A DNA stretch of 64,000 nucleotides, from contig JAFUTC010000002.1 of assembly GCA_017471505.1 (NCBI GenBank), forward strand, positions 30,951-94,950. Direction: 5' to 3'. Both the position numbers and the translations under genes were made by a program. Positions 17,655-26,540 of this stretch are shown piece by piece. Numbering within the stretch: the first letter of the stretch is position 1; each line of letters starts with the position of its first letter. The notes under the pieces were generated by a model, which saw nothing but the letters and a program-made list of their open reading frames with translations, did no database searches and had not been told where the DNA came from. The DNA is from Alloprevotella sp. (GTDB lineage Bacteria > Bacteroidota > Bacteroidia > Bacteroidales > Bacteroidaceae).

Positions 17655-19547
17655 ATGGAAGAAAAAAAACTCACCGAAAACGAAGAAATCAAAGAAGTAA
17701 TCGTTGAAAACGAAAATCCAGTTGTCGCCGACGAGCAACCTGCTGCCGAACCCGACCCCACAGTCGAGCCGGAAGACACACCTGCCGACAGCGACAATAA
17801 AGATGAGGAGAAAAAAACACCTCAGTCGAAAGCAGACGTACTTGACATCCTAAAGGAAGTGGCTCAGAACGGCGGCAACATTCGTCGTCAGGACCTGGAA
17901 GCCCTTAAACAGGCCTACCATCGCTATCGCACGGCCGAAATAGCCAAAGAACGCGAAGATTACCTGGCTGGCGGCGGACAAGAAGACACCTTTATCCCCA
18001 CGCCCGACCCCGATGAGCAGAACTTCAAGGCACAATACAACCTGATTCGCGAACAAAGAGCAAAATTTGCCGAAGAAGAAGAAAGCGAAAAGAAACAAAA
18101 TCTGGCACGCAAACTTGAAATCATTGAACAAATCAAGCAAGCCGCCACGTCGCCCGATGAAGCCGACAAAAACTACGAACTTGTCAAGCAACTGCAAGCC
18201 AAGTGGAAAGAGATTAAATTAGTGCCGGCCGAGAATGCCACTGAGTTGTGGAAGAATTACCAGCACCATGTGGAGCAGTTCTACGACCAACTGCACCTCA
18301 ACTACGAGGCACGCCAGTACGACTTTAAGAAAAATCTCGAAATCAAACTCCGCCTGTGCGAGGCCGTAGAGAAACTGGCCAACATGGACGATGTAATCTC
18401 TGCATTCCACCAACTTCAGAACCTGCACCAGCAATTTCGCGAGACAGGCCCCGTTGCAAAAACCGAGCGCGAAGCAGTATGGAATCGATTCAAGGATGCT
18501 TCCACCGTCATCAATAAGCGTCATCAGGCATACTTCGAGGAGCAGAAAAAAGCCGAATTAGAAAACCTGGAGAAAAAAACGGCACTCTGCGAAGAAATCG
18601 AGCAAATCGACGTCGACCAAATAAGCGGACGCAGCGAATGGGAAAAGTTTACCAAGAAAATCATAGACATACAGACCCGCTGGAGAGCCATCGGCTTCAC
18701 TCCGCGTAAGCAAAACGCCGAAATCTTTGAGCGTTTCCGCGCCGCCTGCGACAAATTCTTCCAGAAGAAAGCCGCTTTCTTCAAGGAACAGCGTGAAAGC
18801 TTTGCCGCCAACCTTCGCGCCAAGAACGAACTCGTTCAAGCCGCCGAAGAACTCAAGGACAGCACCGAATGGAATAAAACTACCAACAAAATCATCGAAC
18901 TTCAGAAACGATGGAAAGAAATTGGTCCGGTAGCCCATAAAGCAAGCGAAACCGTTTGGCAACGTTTCAACGACGCATGTAATTATTTCTTCGAGAAGAA
19001 GAATGAAGCCACCTCGGGCCAACGGCAAGAAGAGGCCGAGAACCTTGCAAAGAAGTTGCAGATTATTGCCGACCTTGAAAAACTGGCTGAAGAAAAAGCC
19101 GACGATATTGCCGAAAAATTCCACCAACTGCAAGATGAGTGGGCCAATACGGGGCATGTTCCGTTCCGTAAGAAAGAAAAAATCTATCGCCAATATCGCG
19201 AAGTGTGCGACAAGCTTTACGAAGAATTCCACCTTTCTGCCCGTCGCCGCGAGGTAGAAAACTTCCGCAAGCACGTATCCGAGAAATCCGGAAGTTCGCT
19301 CGAACGCGAGATTGCACGCTTGCAGGCCGCTTTCGAAGCCAAAAAGGAAGAGATAAAGAACTACGAGACCAATCTTTCATTCTTCAGCAGCAAATCGAAA
19401 ACGGGCAATTCGCTGGTAGAAGAGATTAACAAGAAGATTGAACACTTGAAGCAAGACCTCCAAGTATTGGCCGACAAAATCAGTGCCGCACAATCGCAGG
19501 AAACTACTGAGCAGTCCGCCGACGAAACGGCTGAAACTGAAGTCTAA
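17655..19547 (+). CDS. DUF349 repeat protein
   Basis: The 630-residue cytoplasmic protein has an acidic, low-complexity N-terminus (about residues 1-60), then a highly helical body with repeats built around W-x-x-I-G or W-K-E-I followed by F-x-x-A-C and F-F-x-K-K (for example TRWRAIGFTPRKQNAEIFERFRAACDKFF and KRWKEIGPVAHKASETVWQRF), about 70-75 residues each. These are DUF349 repeats, predicted three-helix coiled units. A C-terminal coiled coil ends the protein. DUF349 proteins are common in Bacteroidota; their function is unknown to me. Codon use is A-rich because of the Lys and Glu content. Confidence 0.88.
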   Translation: MEEKKLTENEEIKEVIVENENPVVADEQPAAEPDPTVEPEDTPADSDNKDEEKKTPQSKADVLDILKEVAQNGGNIRRQDLEALKQAYHRYRTAEIAKEREDYLAGGGQEDTFIPTPDPDEQNFKAQYNLIREQRAKFAEEEESEKKQNLARKLEIIEQIKQAATSPDEADKNYELVKQLQAKWKEIKLVPAENATELWKNYQHHVEQFYDQLHLNYEARQYDFKKNLEIKLRLCEAVEKLANMDDVISAFHQLQNLHQQFRETGPVAKTEREAVWNRFKDASTVINKRHQAYFEEQKKAELENLEKKTALCEEIEQIDVDQISGRSEWEKFTKKIIDIQTRWRAIGFTPRKQNAEIFERFRAACDKFFQKKAAFFKEQRESFAANLRAKNELVQAAEELKDSTEWNKTTNKIIELQKRWKEIGPVAHKASETVWQRFNDACNYFFEKKNEATSGQRQEEAENLAKKLQIIADLEKLAEEKADDIAEKFHQLQDEWANTGHVPFRKKEKIYRQYREVCDKLYEEFHLSARRREVENFRKHVSEKSGSSLEREIARLQAAFEAKKEEIKNYETNLSFFSSKSKTGNSLVEEINKKIEHLKQDLQVLADKISAAQSQETTEQSADETAETEV

Positions 19548-19576
19548 ATCTATTGTTCCTATCAATCAATCTATAG

Positions 19577-19622
19577 CAGAAAGGGAAGCGCCATGACCAT
19601 TGGCGTCTCCCTTTCTTTTTCC
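19577..19622 (+). terminator. Terminator after DUF349 gene
   Basis: AGAAAGGGAAGCGCCA pairs with TGGCGTCTCCCTTTCT (one mismatch) and a T-run follows. A TTG that could extend the next reading frame lies inside this hairpin, which argues against using it as a start. Confidence 0.85.
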
Positions 19623-19656
19623 GCTCCGCAACCCATTCACCCACGCCATTTCCCCT

Positions 19657-21924
19657 ATGCGTCCCTTCCACCCCATACTCCGACGACTTGCGCTCATAAG
19701 CCTGTTCACCGTCCTGCCCGCTTTCCTGTCGCAAGCCCTGGCCGAATCGTCCGACCCCATTGGCGCACTGCTCCACCGCATACTTCCGCGCCACCACGAT
19801 GCCGACCGATTCTCCTACCGGATTATTACCTCCGACCGACCGCACGACTTCTTCACGCTTTCGTCCGACGGACAGACCGTTCGCATTGAGGCAAACAGTC
19901 AACTCTCTGTCGCCACGGCCGTCAACTGGTTCTTGCAGCACCACGCCGGCGTGCAAATCGGGTGGAACCATATGCAGGGCGAACTTCCTACGGACCTTCC
20001 CATCGTCAAGTCCGAGACCCACGTGGCCACGGCCGACCTCCGCTACTATCTGAACTTCTGCACCCACAGTTACACAATGCCGTTCTGGGATTGGACGCGG
20101 TGGGAACAGGAAATCGACCTCATGGCGCTCCACGGCATAAACCTGCCACTCATCACCACAGGCTTCGAGTGCGTCTGGAAACGAGTTCTCGAGTCATACG
20201 GCTATCGGGACAGCGACGAGGTGGGCACTTTCATCCCGGGACCCACTTATCTGGCGTGGTTCTATATGGCAAACATGAGCCAGTACGGCGGTCCTTTACC
20301 CAGGCAATGGTACCACAGGCAGGAACAACTGGCCCGCAAGATTTTCCGACGCCTCCGCGACTTCGACATCACCCCTGTCGTACCCGGTTGGAACGGCATG
20401 ATTCCGCACGACTTCCTACGGCATGCCCGCAAGGCCGAGGGATGGACCGACACCACTATCGTGCCGACCGGCACATGGAATGCGTTCGAACGCCCGGCCT
20501 TAGTGGCCGACACCGCCCATATTGCCGAGTTCGCCAAAGCCTATTACGAAGCCGTCGACCATATTTACGGCGACGTGCTTCATACTCATTTCTATGCGCT
20601 CGACCCATTCCACGAGGGAAACGTGCCTGCCACCCTGCAACCGCAGCCACTTGTCGATGCACTCTATAAGTCGCTGCTCCGCCACGACAGTCGTTCCGTG
20701 TGGGTTGCACAGTGCTGGGAAGGCAATCCACAAGGGTTCGTCACGAAAACCATACCCAAGCACCGCCTTCTCCTGCTGCACCTGAACGGCGACACGGAGA
20801 ATCCGACCAACCCGCATATTCTCCACACCGACCGCCAAGACCTGCCACACGACTGGCTATTGGGATGCGTCAACAACTTTGGCGGAAACACCGGCTACTT
20901 CGGCCGTCTCCGCCAAATGTCCGGACACTATGCACAGGCCATGGCGCAATCGTCGCACAACGCACTCCGCGGCATTGCCTACCTGCCCGAAGGTATCGAA
21001 AACAACGAGATGCTCTTCGACTTCCTCTTTGCCCTGCCGTGGTATGCCGAGATTCCGTCGCAAGAGGAATGGGTGCAGACCTACGCCACTATGCGCTACG
21101 GGCTTCCCCTAAAAGAAAACCAACAGGGGCACGACCTTCTGACCCAAGCCTGGCAGCTGTTGGCCGACGGCATCTACAACTGTCCGAACCCGAGGCAGCA
21201 AGGTGCCACCGAGAGTGTGTTCCTGATGCGTCCGAGCCATCAGCCGGGCAGCGTCAGTACGTGGGCTAACTCTTCCTGGTATTGGTCGGCCGATAGTCTT
21301 ACGAAAGCCGTCGGCCTGTTTGCCGAAGCCGCCCCCTACTTTATGCACAACGATCGCTATGCCTACGACCTGGTCGACATCACGCGCCAATGGCTCGGCG
21401 ACAAGGGCAAACTCGTGCTCGACTCGCTCCAGTCGTCCGATGCGGCTTGTCGCCCGTGTCTGCAACACTATTTCCTCAGTCTGATTCTCGATGCCGACAC
21501 GCTGCTGGCCACTCGTCCGGAGTTCCGGCTCGGACACTGGACCGAACCGGCCCGTCGCGCCGGACATACACATAGGCAGGCCGACCGATACGAACGTCTT
21601 GCACGCACGCTTCTCACCACCTGGGCCGACAGTGCTGCCTGCAATGTGGGCCGACTACACGACTACGCCAACCACGAGTATGCAGGTCTGCTTTCGGCCT
21701 ACTATTACCCGCGCTGGATGGCCTATTTCTCCGGTCAGCACACTACGCCGGCCGAATGGTTTGCCTATTTTGAGCGTCCGTTCGCCGAGGGCATCGAAAG
21801 TCGCAACAAGGTTTTCATGCCAAAAGGTGCCGCCTATCGACTCGGTCGTTTCTCCGAGCGCCGAAAAGGTCAGTCGGTGCCCACCGCGCTGCGCCTCATA
21901 CGGAAACATTGGCTTCTTCCATAG
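19657..21924 (+). CDS. Alpha-N-acetylglucosaminidase (GH89, NAGLU-like)
   Basis: The 755-residue secreted enzyme begins with a signal peptide (RRLALISLFTVLPAFLSQALAE). It shows the GH89 three-domain plan: an N-terminal domain with TAVNWFLQHHAGVQIGW, a barrel with YYLNFCTHSYTMPFWDWTRWEQEIDLMALHGIN and TGFECVWKRV (one catalytic Glu) and YALDPFHEG (the second), and a helical C-terminal domain with DLVDITRQWL and GRLHDYANHEYAGLL. GH89 enzymes cleave terminal alpha-linked GlcNAc, as in heparan sulfate or gastric-type mucin. The ATG at 19657 is chosen because the signal peptide begins there and the upstream extension runs through a terminator. Confidence 0.93.
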   Translation: MRPFHPILRRLALISLFTVLPAFLSQALAESSDPIGALLHRILPRHHDADRFSYRIITSDRPHDFFTLSSDGQTVRIEANSQLSVATAVNWFLQHHAGVQIGWNHMQGELPTDLPIVKSETHVATADLRYYLNFCTHSYTMPFWDWTRWEQEIDLMALHGINLPLITTGFECVWKRVLESYGYRDSDEVGTFIPGPTYLAWFYMANMSQYGGPLPRQWYHRQEQLARKIFRRLRDFDITPVVPGWNGMIPHDFLRHARKAEGWTDTTIVPTGTWNAFERPALVADTAHIAEFAKAYYEAVDHIYGDVLHTHFYALDPFHEGNVPATLQPQPLVDALYKSLLRHDSRSVWVAQCWEGNPQGFVTKTIPKHRLLLLHLNGDTENPTNPHILHTDRQDLPHDWLLGCVNNFGGNTGYFGRLRQMSGHYAQAMAQSSHNALRGIAYLPEGIENNEMLFDFLFALPWYAEIPSQEEWVQTYATMRYGLPLKENQQGHDLLTQAWQLLADGIYNCPNPRQQGATESVFLMRPSHQPGSVSTWANSSWYWSADSLTKAVGLFAEAAPYFMHNDRYAYDLVDITRQWLGDKGKLVLDSLQSSDAACRPCLQHYFLSLILDADTLLATRPEFRLGHWTEPARRAGHTHRQADRYERLARTLLTTWADSAACNVGRLHDYANHEYAGLLSAYYYPRWMAYFSGQHTTPAEWFAYFERPFAEGIESRNKVFMPKGAAYRLGRFSERRKGQSVPTALRLIRKHWLLP

Positions 21925-21949
21925 ACTGACACCATACTACGGCACAGAA

Positions 21950-21964
21950 ATTGCATTATGTAAT
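21950..21964 (+). repeat. Solo copy of the 21-bp array palindrome
   Basis: ATTGCATTATGTAAT followed by TTTGAA is a single unit of the array family. No second unit occurs 21 bp on. It lies between the GH89 gene and a lipoprotein promoter. Confidence 0.7.
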
Positions 21965-21998
21965 TTTGAAAAACCAGCGTTTTTTCGCCCAAAAGAAG

Positions 21999-22006
21999 TA
22001 ACTTCG
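21999..22006 (+). promoter_or_regulatory. Probable -7 element TAACTTCG
   Basis: The octamer is identical to the one upstream of the lipoprotein at 2431 and lies 54 bp before the ATG at 22061. Confidence 0.45.
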
Positions 22007-22060
22007 CTTTTCATACCATCACACAATCCATCCACACCACCCATCTTTTCACCCCAAACA

Positions 22061-22429
22061 ATGAAGTACACTCTCTTCGCCCTATCGACCCTGCTGCTAT
22101 TCCTATTGTGGGGCTGCATTCCCGAGGACCGTTCGGGCGAACAGCCGTTTGCTCCGACAGTTGTCACATTGGGCGCTACGCCTCAAGCCAACTCCGTAGT
22201 GGTAGAGGGCGAGATTCAACTCTCGCCCAATAGCCTCATAACTGGTTGCGGCTTCACCTGGGGCAACGACACACTCCGCCGACAAGAACTCATAGCCGGC
22301 GACATTGAGAACTACTTCAGCACGGTCATCGAAGACCTCGAGCCGGGCGACTACTTCGTGGCCGCATTTGCCACCAATGGTGTGGGAACCAGTTATGGCG
22401 ACACGCTGGTCTTCACCATTGACAACTAA
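22061..22429 (+). CDS. Small lipoprotein with fibronectin-like fold
   Basis: The 122-residue product has a lipoprotein signal (LLLFLLWGC, Cys at about residue 19). The remainder is one beta domain: APTVVTLGATPQANSVVVEGEI, followed by GCGFTWGND, IEDLEPGDYFVAAFATNGVGTSYGDTLVFTI. This resembles the Bacteroidota lipoprotein domains built on a fibronectin III-like sandwich, in which the phrase xFATNxxGTxYG recurs. Its function is unknown. The longer in-frame opening upstream overlaps the GH89 gene in another frame and is a shadow; the ATG at 22061 gives the signal peptide. rsfS follows after 45 bp. Confidence 0.75.
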   Translation: MKYTLFALSTLLLFLLWGCIPEDRSGEQPFAPTVVTLGATPQANSVVVEGEIQLSPNSLITGCGFTWGNDTLRRQELIAGDIENYFSTVIEDLEPGDYFVAAFATNGVGTSYGDTLVFTIDN

Positions 22430-22474
22430 GCCGCTCCCCTATTTCCATCCATCCAGAAACCTAACCAACCCAAC

Positions 22475-22834
22475 ATGACTCCTACAGAAAAACTCGTTGA
22501 CAGCCTCGTTCGTGGCATGCAAGAGAAGAAAGCATTCGACATCATAACCATAGACTTGCGCAACACGCCATCTGCACCCGCACAGTTCTTTGTCATCTGC
22601 TCGGGCAATACGCCCACGCAGGTGGATGCTATTGCTGGCAGTGCGTCCGACTTTGCCCGCAAAGAATTGGCCGAGAAGCCCACGTCGGTAGCAGGTTTGC
22701 GCAATGCCGAATGGATAGCCTTCGACTACGGCACCGTAATGGTGCATGTCTTCATCCCGCAGAAACGCGAGTACTACGATATCGAATCGCTGTGGAACGA
22801 TGGCATCTTCCACGAAATCCCAAACCTCGATTAG
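22475..22834 (+). CDS. rsfS: Ribosome silencing factor
   Basis: RsfS (Iojap/YbeB) binds ribosomal protein L14 on the 50S subunit and blocks joining of the subunits under starvation. The 119-residue product shows the family core: KKAFDIITIDLRNT, FFVICSGNTPTQVDAIAGSASDFAR and the conserved EWIAFDYGTVMVHVFIPQKREYYDIESLW. It precedes ftsH by 21 bp, and the order rsfS-ftsH-cdsA is usual in Bacteroidota. Confidence 0.95.
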   Translation: MTPTEKLVDSLVRGMQEKKAFDIITIDLRNTPSAPAQFFVICSGNTPTQVDAIAGSASDFARKELAEKPTSVAGLRNAEWIAFDYGTVMVHVFIPQKREYYDIESLWNDGIFHEIPNLD

Positions 22835-22855
22835 CAAACAACCCTTTTACGCTCT

Positions 22856-24934
22856 ATGGCAAACGCACCAAAGAAAAAAGGAAAGGTACCCCATTTCAGT
22901 GCCACCTTGCTCTATGTGCTCATCCTTATCGGCATACTGACGGCCATCAATCTGCCGTCTTTCCAGAATGCCTCTGTCAACAAGGATGTCACTTACACAG
23001 AGTTGCAGAACTATATCAAGAAAGGCTACGGTAAGAATATCGCCATCAACAAGACGGATGGCACGGCCAAGCTGTATATCAAGGGCGAACACATCCGTGA
23101 CGTGTTCCAGCAAACCTCCAATGAGGTGGGCAAGGAGCCATCTGTCAGCGCACAGGTGCCTTCTCCCGAATTAATCTACCAGTTTCTCAACGAACAGGGC
23201 TTTGCCGGAAAAATTGAGTATAAGACGTCGAGCGGACTGGTTACCAGCATCATCATGAATGTAGGCTGGATTCTGTTGTTCTTCGGTTTTTGGTATTTCA
23301 TCTTCGGACGTATCGGCCGCTCGTCTAAGGGCGGTGGCATCTTCAGCGTGGGAAAGAGCCAGGCCCGACTATTTGAGAAAGAAAACGGAACCAACGTATC
23401 TTTCAAGGACGTAGCCGGACAGGAAGGTGCCAAGCAAGAAGTGCAGGAAATCGTGGACTTTCTGAAAAATCCGGGGCACTACACCGAACTGGGCGGTAAG
23501 ATTCCCAAAGGCGCCTTGCTGGTAGGTCCTCCGGGAACGGGCAAGACGCTCTTGGCAAAGGCTGTGGCTGGCGAGGCAAACGTTCCGTTCTTCTCGCTCT
23601 CAGGCTCCGACTTCGTTGAGATGTTTGTCGGCGTCGGTGCCAGTCGTGTTCGCGACCTGTTCCGCCAAGCCAAAGAAAAAGCGCCCTGCATTATCTTCAT
23701 CGACGAGATTGATGCCATCGGACGCGCCCGTGGTCGGAACATGAACGTCGGCAGCAACGACGAACGCGAGAGTACGCTCAATCAGTTGCTCACGGAAATG
23801 GACGGCTTCGATACGAACAGCGGTGTCATACTGCTTGCCGCCACCAACCGCGCCGACATTCTCGACAAGGCACTGCTTCGCGCCGGCCGCTTCGACCGTC
23901 AGATTCATGTCGACCTGCCCGATTTGGCCGAGCGTGTCGCCATTTTCAAGGTACATCTGCGTCCTGTGAAATACGACCAGAGCATTGACGTCGAACTGCT
24001 GGCTCGCCAGACGCCGGGCTTCAGTGGTGCCGACATCGCCAACGTGTGCAACGAGGCTGCCCTCATTGCCGCACGCCACAAGCATACCACCGTCGTCAAG
24101 CAAGACTTTATCGACGCCGTCGACCGTATTATTGGCGGCCTGGAGAAGAAGACAAAGGTGATGACGGAAGAGGAAAAGCGTGTCATTGCCTTACACGAGG
24201 CCGGCCATGCCAGCGTGTCCTGGTTGCTGGAATATGCCAATCCGCTGGTCAAGGTAACCATCGTGCCGCGCGGACAGGCCCTCGGCGCTGCCTGGTACTT
24301 GCCCGAAGAGCGCACCATAACCACACGCGAGCAGATGCTCGACGAACTCTGCGCCTTGCTTGGCGGACGTGCCGCCGAAGAGGTGTTCACGGGCCACATC
24401 TCAAGCGGAGCGCTCAACGACCTTGAGCGAGCCACGAAGAGCACATACGGAATGGTGGCCTACCTTGGCATGAGCGACAAACTCTCTAACCTCTGCTACT
24501 ACAACAACGAGGAATACGGATTTACGAAGCCCTATTCCGAGAAAACCTCCGAGACTATCGACGCCGAAGTCCAGCGCATCATCAGCGAACAGTATGAACG
24601 CGCCAAGCAAATACTGACCGAGCACGCCGAACAACACGCCGAACTGGCTCGCGTGCTTACGGAGCGCGAGGTAATCTTTACCGAAGACGTCGAGAAGATA
24701 TTCGGCCCGCGTCCGTGGAAGAGTCGCGCCGACCAGCTGCTCGAAGAACAAGAGGACGCCAAGCGCAAAAAGGCCGAGGCCATGGCTGAAGCCCACGCAC
24801 GCGCCAAGGCTGCGAAAGCCGAAGCCGAAGCAAGCGCAGCCGGCATGCCTGCCGACGAGTCGCAACTGCCACCTCCGCCCCCGACGCCCAATGGCACCAG
24901 TCCGCAACCTACTAACGAACCTACTCATGAATAA
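22856..24934 (+). CDS. ftsH: ATP-dependent zinc metalloprotease FtsH
   Basis: FtsH is a hexameric inner-membrane AAA protease that degrades misfolded membrane proteins and some soluble regulators. The 692-residue protein has an N-terminal transmembrane segment, a periplasmic domain (about residues 40-130), a second membrane segment ([16 protein letters not shown]), then the AAA module with [20 protein letters not shown] and the second region of homology ([21 protein letters not shown]), and the zinc site HEAGH. The C-terminus is an Ala/Lys/Glu-rich helix ending in a Pro-rich tail. cdsA begins 8 bp before its end, so the two are translationally linked. Confidence 0.97.
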   Translation: MANAPKKKGKVPHFSATLLYVLILIGILTAINLPSFQNASVNKDVTYTELQNYIKKGYGKNIAINKTDGTAKLYIKGEHIRDVFQQTSNEVGKEPSVSAQVPSPELIYQFLNEQGFAGKIEYKTSSGLVTSIIMNVGWILLFFGFWYFIFGRIGRSSKGGGIFSVGKSQARLFEKENGTNVSFKDVAGQEGAKQEVQEIVDFLKNPGHYTELGGKIPKGALLVGPPGTGKTLLAKAVAGEANVPFFSLSGSDFVEMFVGVGASRVRDLFRQAKEKAPCIIFIDEIDAIGRARGRNMNVGSNDERESTLNQLLTEMDGFDTNSGVILLAATNRADILDKALLRAGRFDRQIHVDLPDLAERVAIFKVHLRPVKYDQSIDVELLARQTPGFSGADIANVCNEAALIAARHKHTTVVKQDFIDAVDRIIGGLEKKTKVMTEEEKRVIALHEAGHASVSWLLEYANPLVKVTIVPRGQALGAAWYLPEERTITTREQMLDELCALLGGRAAEEVFTGHISSGALNDLERATKSTYGMVAYLGMSDKLSNLCYYNNEEYGFTKPYSEKTSETIDAEVQRIISEQYERAKQILTEHAEQHAELARVLTEREVIFTEDVEKIFGPRPWKSRADQLLEEQEDAKRKKAEAMAEAHARAKAAKAEAEASAAGMPADESQLPPPPPTPNGTSPQPTNEPTHE

Positions 24935-25775
24935 CCTTCTGCTGCGCACCCTTACGGGCATAGCCTTTCTCATTGTGATGATTGGCGGCATCGTGCTTTC
25001 GCCCGTCACGTTCATCCTACTCTTTGCCGCCGTCACAGGACTAGTGACGTGGGAGTTTGTCACGCTCGTCAACAACCATACCGAAGCCAGCGTCAACCGC
25101 GTCATCTGCACGGCCGGTGCCGTCTATTTGTTTTTTGCCTTTGCAGCCTACTGCGGGGCATGGCAAGGTGTCGAAGTGTTTGTGCCTTATGTGCTCACAC
25201 TCATCTATCTGCCCATTGCCGAACTCTATCTGAAAAACAAGCGGCCCATCGAAAGCTGGGCATACGCCTTTGCCGCGCACCTGTATGTGGCTCTGCCGTT
25301 CGCACTGCTCTCTGCCCTTGCCTTCATCGGCAACGATGTTAACGGACTGAACACTTACAACTGGCAGTTGCCCCTGAGCATTTTCGTGTTCTTGTGGGTA
25401 AACGACACGGGCGCCTATTGCGTGGGTTCGTTGCTCCGAAATCGGTTCAAGGCCAAGTTGTTTGAGCGCATATCGCCTAAGAAAAGTTGGGTGGGCAGTA
25501 TTGGCGGCGGCCTATTCGTGCTTATGGCAGCCGCCCTGTTCTATGCGCTCACTCCGCTCAATATGTCGCTGCTCCAATGGCTCGGACTGGGACTGACGGT
25601 AGCCGTATTCGGCACGTGGGGCGACTTGGTGGAGAGCCACATCAAACGCACCTTCGGCGTGAAAGACAGCAGCAACGTCCTGCCAGGACACGGCGGTTTT
25701 CTCGACCGCTTCGACAGCAGCCTGATTGCCATACCGGCCGCCGTGCTCTACCTTTACACCCTCATGTTCCTGTAA
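24927..25775 (+). CDS. cdsA: Phosphatidate cytidylyltransferase
   Basis: CdsA makes CDP-diacylglycerol from phosphatidic acid and CTP, the precursor of all bacterial phospholipids, in the inner membrane. The 282-residue product has about eight membrane segments and ends with the family signature SHIKRTFGVKDSSNVLPGHGGFLDRFDS (around residues 233-260), which holds the metal-binding acidic residues. The ATG at 24927 starts [11 protein letters not shown], typical for the family, and overlaps the ftsH stop by 8 bp; upstream in-frame codons lie inside ftsH. Confidence 0.95.
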   Translation: MNNLLLRTLTGIAFLIVMIGGIVLSPVTFILLFAAVTGLVTWEFVTLVNNHTEASVNRVICTAGAVYLFFAFAAYCGAWQGVEVFVPYVLTLIYLPIAELYLKNKRPIESWAYAFAAHLYVALPFALLSALAFIGNDVNGLNTYNWQLPLSIFVFLWVNDTGAYCVGSLLRNRFKAKLFERISPKKSWVGSIGGGLFVLMAAALFYALTPLNMSLLQWLGLGLTVAVFGTWGDLVESHIKRTFGVKDSSNVLPGHGGFLDRFDSSLIAIPAAVLYLYTLMFL

Positions 25776-25808
25776 GCCCGTCGGCCGACGGCATAGGACA
25801 GTTGTCCG

Positions 25809-25934
25809 ATTCAATTATGGAATGAAAAAATTGCATAATTGAATTTTGAAATTGCATTATGGAATTTTCCGATTTCATAATGCAATTTTTTTGTCGCATA
25901 ATCGAATTTCCAGCCGCCATAATGCAATCTGCCG
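25809..25934 (+). repeat. 21-bp phased palindrome array B (6 units)
   Basis: Six units start at 25809, 25830, 25851, 25872, 25893 and 25914 without any drift from 21 bp. Cores: ATTCAATTATGGAAT, ATTGCATAATTGAAT, ATTGCATTATGGAAT, ATTTCATAATGCAAT, GTCGCATAATCGAAT, CCGCCATAATGCAAT. The spacer after unit 4 is TTTTTT and the next unit starts with a GC-richer half, the same order as in other arrays. It is the longest array in the window. Confidence 0.92.
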
Positions 25935-26065
25935 GCATCCCATTTCAGCCAGTCGGCAGGAGGGTCGCGCGCGCCCGTATGCGTACTTTATGGAGCAGGC
26001 GCACGGACAAACGAACCTACAGGAGTATCGTATGGTTAAAAAATCTTAAATTATTTTATTTTTAC

Positions 26066-26088
26066 AGTACTTTGTATTGCATAGTACT
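26066..26088. promoter_or_regulatory. Dyad operator overlapping the PadR promoter
   Basis: AGTACT (26066-26071) and AGTACT (26083-26088) flank a partly symmetric 11-bp centre; about nine of eleven pairs match overall. AGTACT is itself palindromic. The dyad covers the predicted -33 region (TTG at 26077-26079) of the PadR gene, the classic position for autorepression. Confidence 0.6.
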
Positions 26089-26108
26089 AAAATAAACATA
26101 TATCTTTG
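26077..26108 (+). promoter_or_regulatory. Promoter of padR-pspC genes
   Basis: TTG (26077-26079), 21 bp, then TATCTTTG (26101-26108), a full match to TAnnTTTG. The PadR ATG is 47 bp downstream. Confidence 0.7.
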
Positions 26109-26155
26109 CGGTGTAATAGAACTATTGTATTATAAAATCACCCAAAAACAAGGAT

Positions 26156-26491
26156 ATGAACACTGACAACCAAAAGATGCAGATGCGCAAGGGTATGTTG
26201 GAATACTGCGTGCTCTTGCTGCTGAGCCGCCAGCCCTACTACGCCTCGGACATCATAGGCGAGCTGAAGCAGGCCAGGCTCATCGTGGTGGAAGGAACGC
26301 TCTATCCACTACTCACTCGCTTGAAAAAAGACGGGCTGCTTAGTTACGAATGGCGCGAGAGCACACAAGGGCCTCCGCGCAAGTATTATGCGCTCACCGA
26401 CGAAGGGCGGATGGTGCTGACGGACCTCGATGCGGCCTGGAACGAACTGGCCGAAACCGTCGGACTGCTGAAGTCGGCACGCGAGGCATAG
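26156..26491 (+). CDS. PadR family transcriptional regulator
   Basis: The 111-residue protein is a short PadR repressor consisting of a winged helix only, with one C-terminal helix for dimerisation. Visible are RKGMLEYCVLLLLSRQPYYASDIIGELKQ (helices 1-3), VEGTLYPLLTRLKKDGLLSYEW (recognition helix) and GPPRKYYALTDEGR (wing). PadR proteins of this size repress nearby transporter or stress operons and themselves. Here a dyad overlaps its own promoter, and a PspC-type membrane protein and an efflux system lie downstream. The next gene begins 49 bp on and is probably co-transcribed. Confidence 0.93.
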   Translation: MNTDNQKMQMRKGMLEYCVLLLLSRQPYYASDIIGELKQARLIVVEGTLYPLLTRLKKDGLLSYEWRESTQGPPRKYYALTDEGRMVLTDLDAAWNELAETVGLLKSAREA

Positions 26492-26540
26492 ACTCCCCCA
26501 CCCGTTCAACTTATCTATCAACCCCAAACACCGAAACACC

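Larger units (their letters stand above)
25776..26155. other. Intergenic region: repeat array B and PadR control region
   Basis: This 380-bp gap holds the six-unit palindrome array (25809-25934), a GC-rich stretch (about 25935-26030) in which I see nothing recognisable, and the promoter with the dyad operator of the PadR gene (26066-26108). No terminator is visible after cdsA. Confidence 0.7.

Noticed and set aside
25809-25934. CRISPR array
   Set aside because: The repeats are short, degenerate and separated by 6-bp spacers; no cas gene is present.
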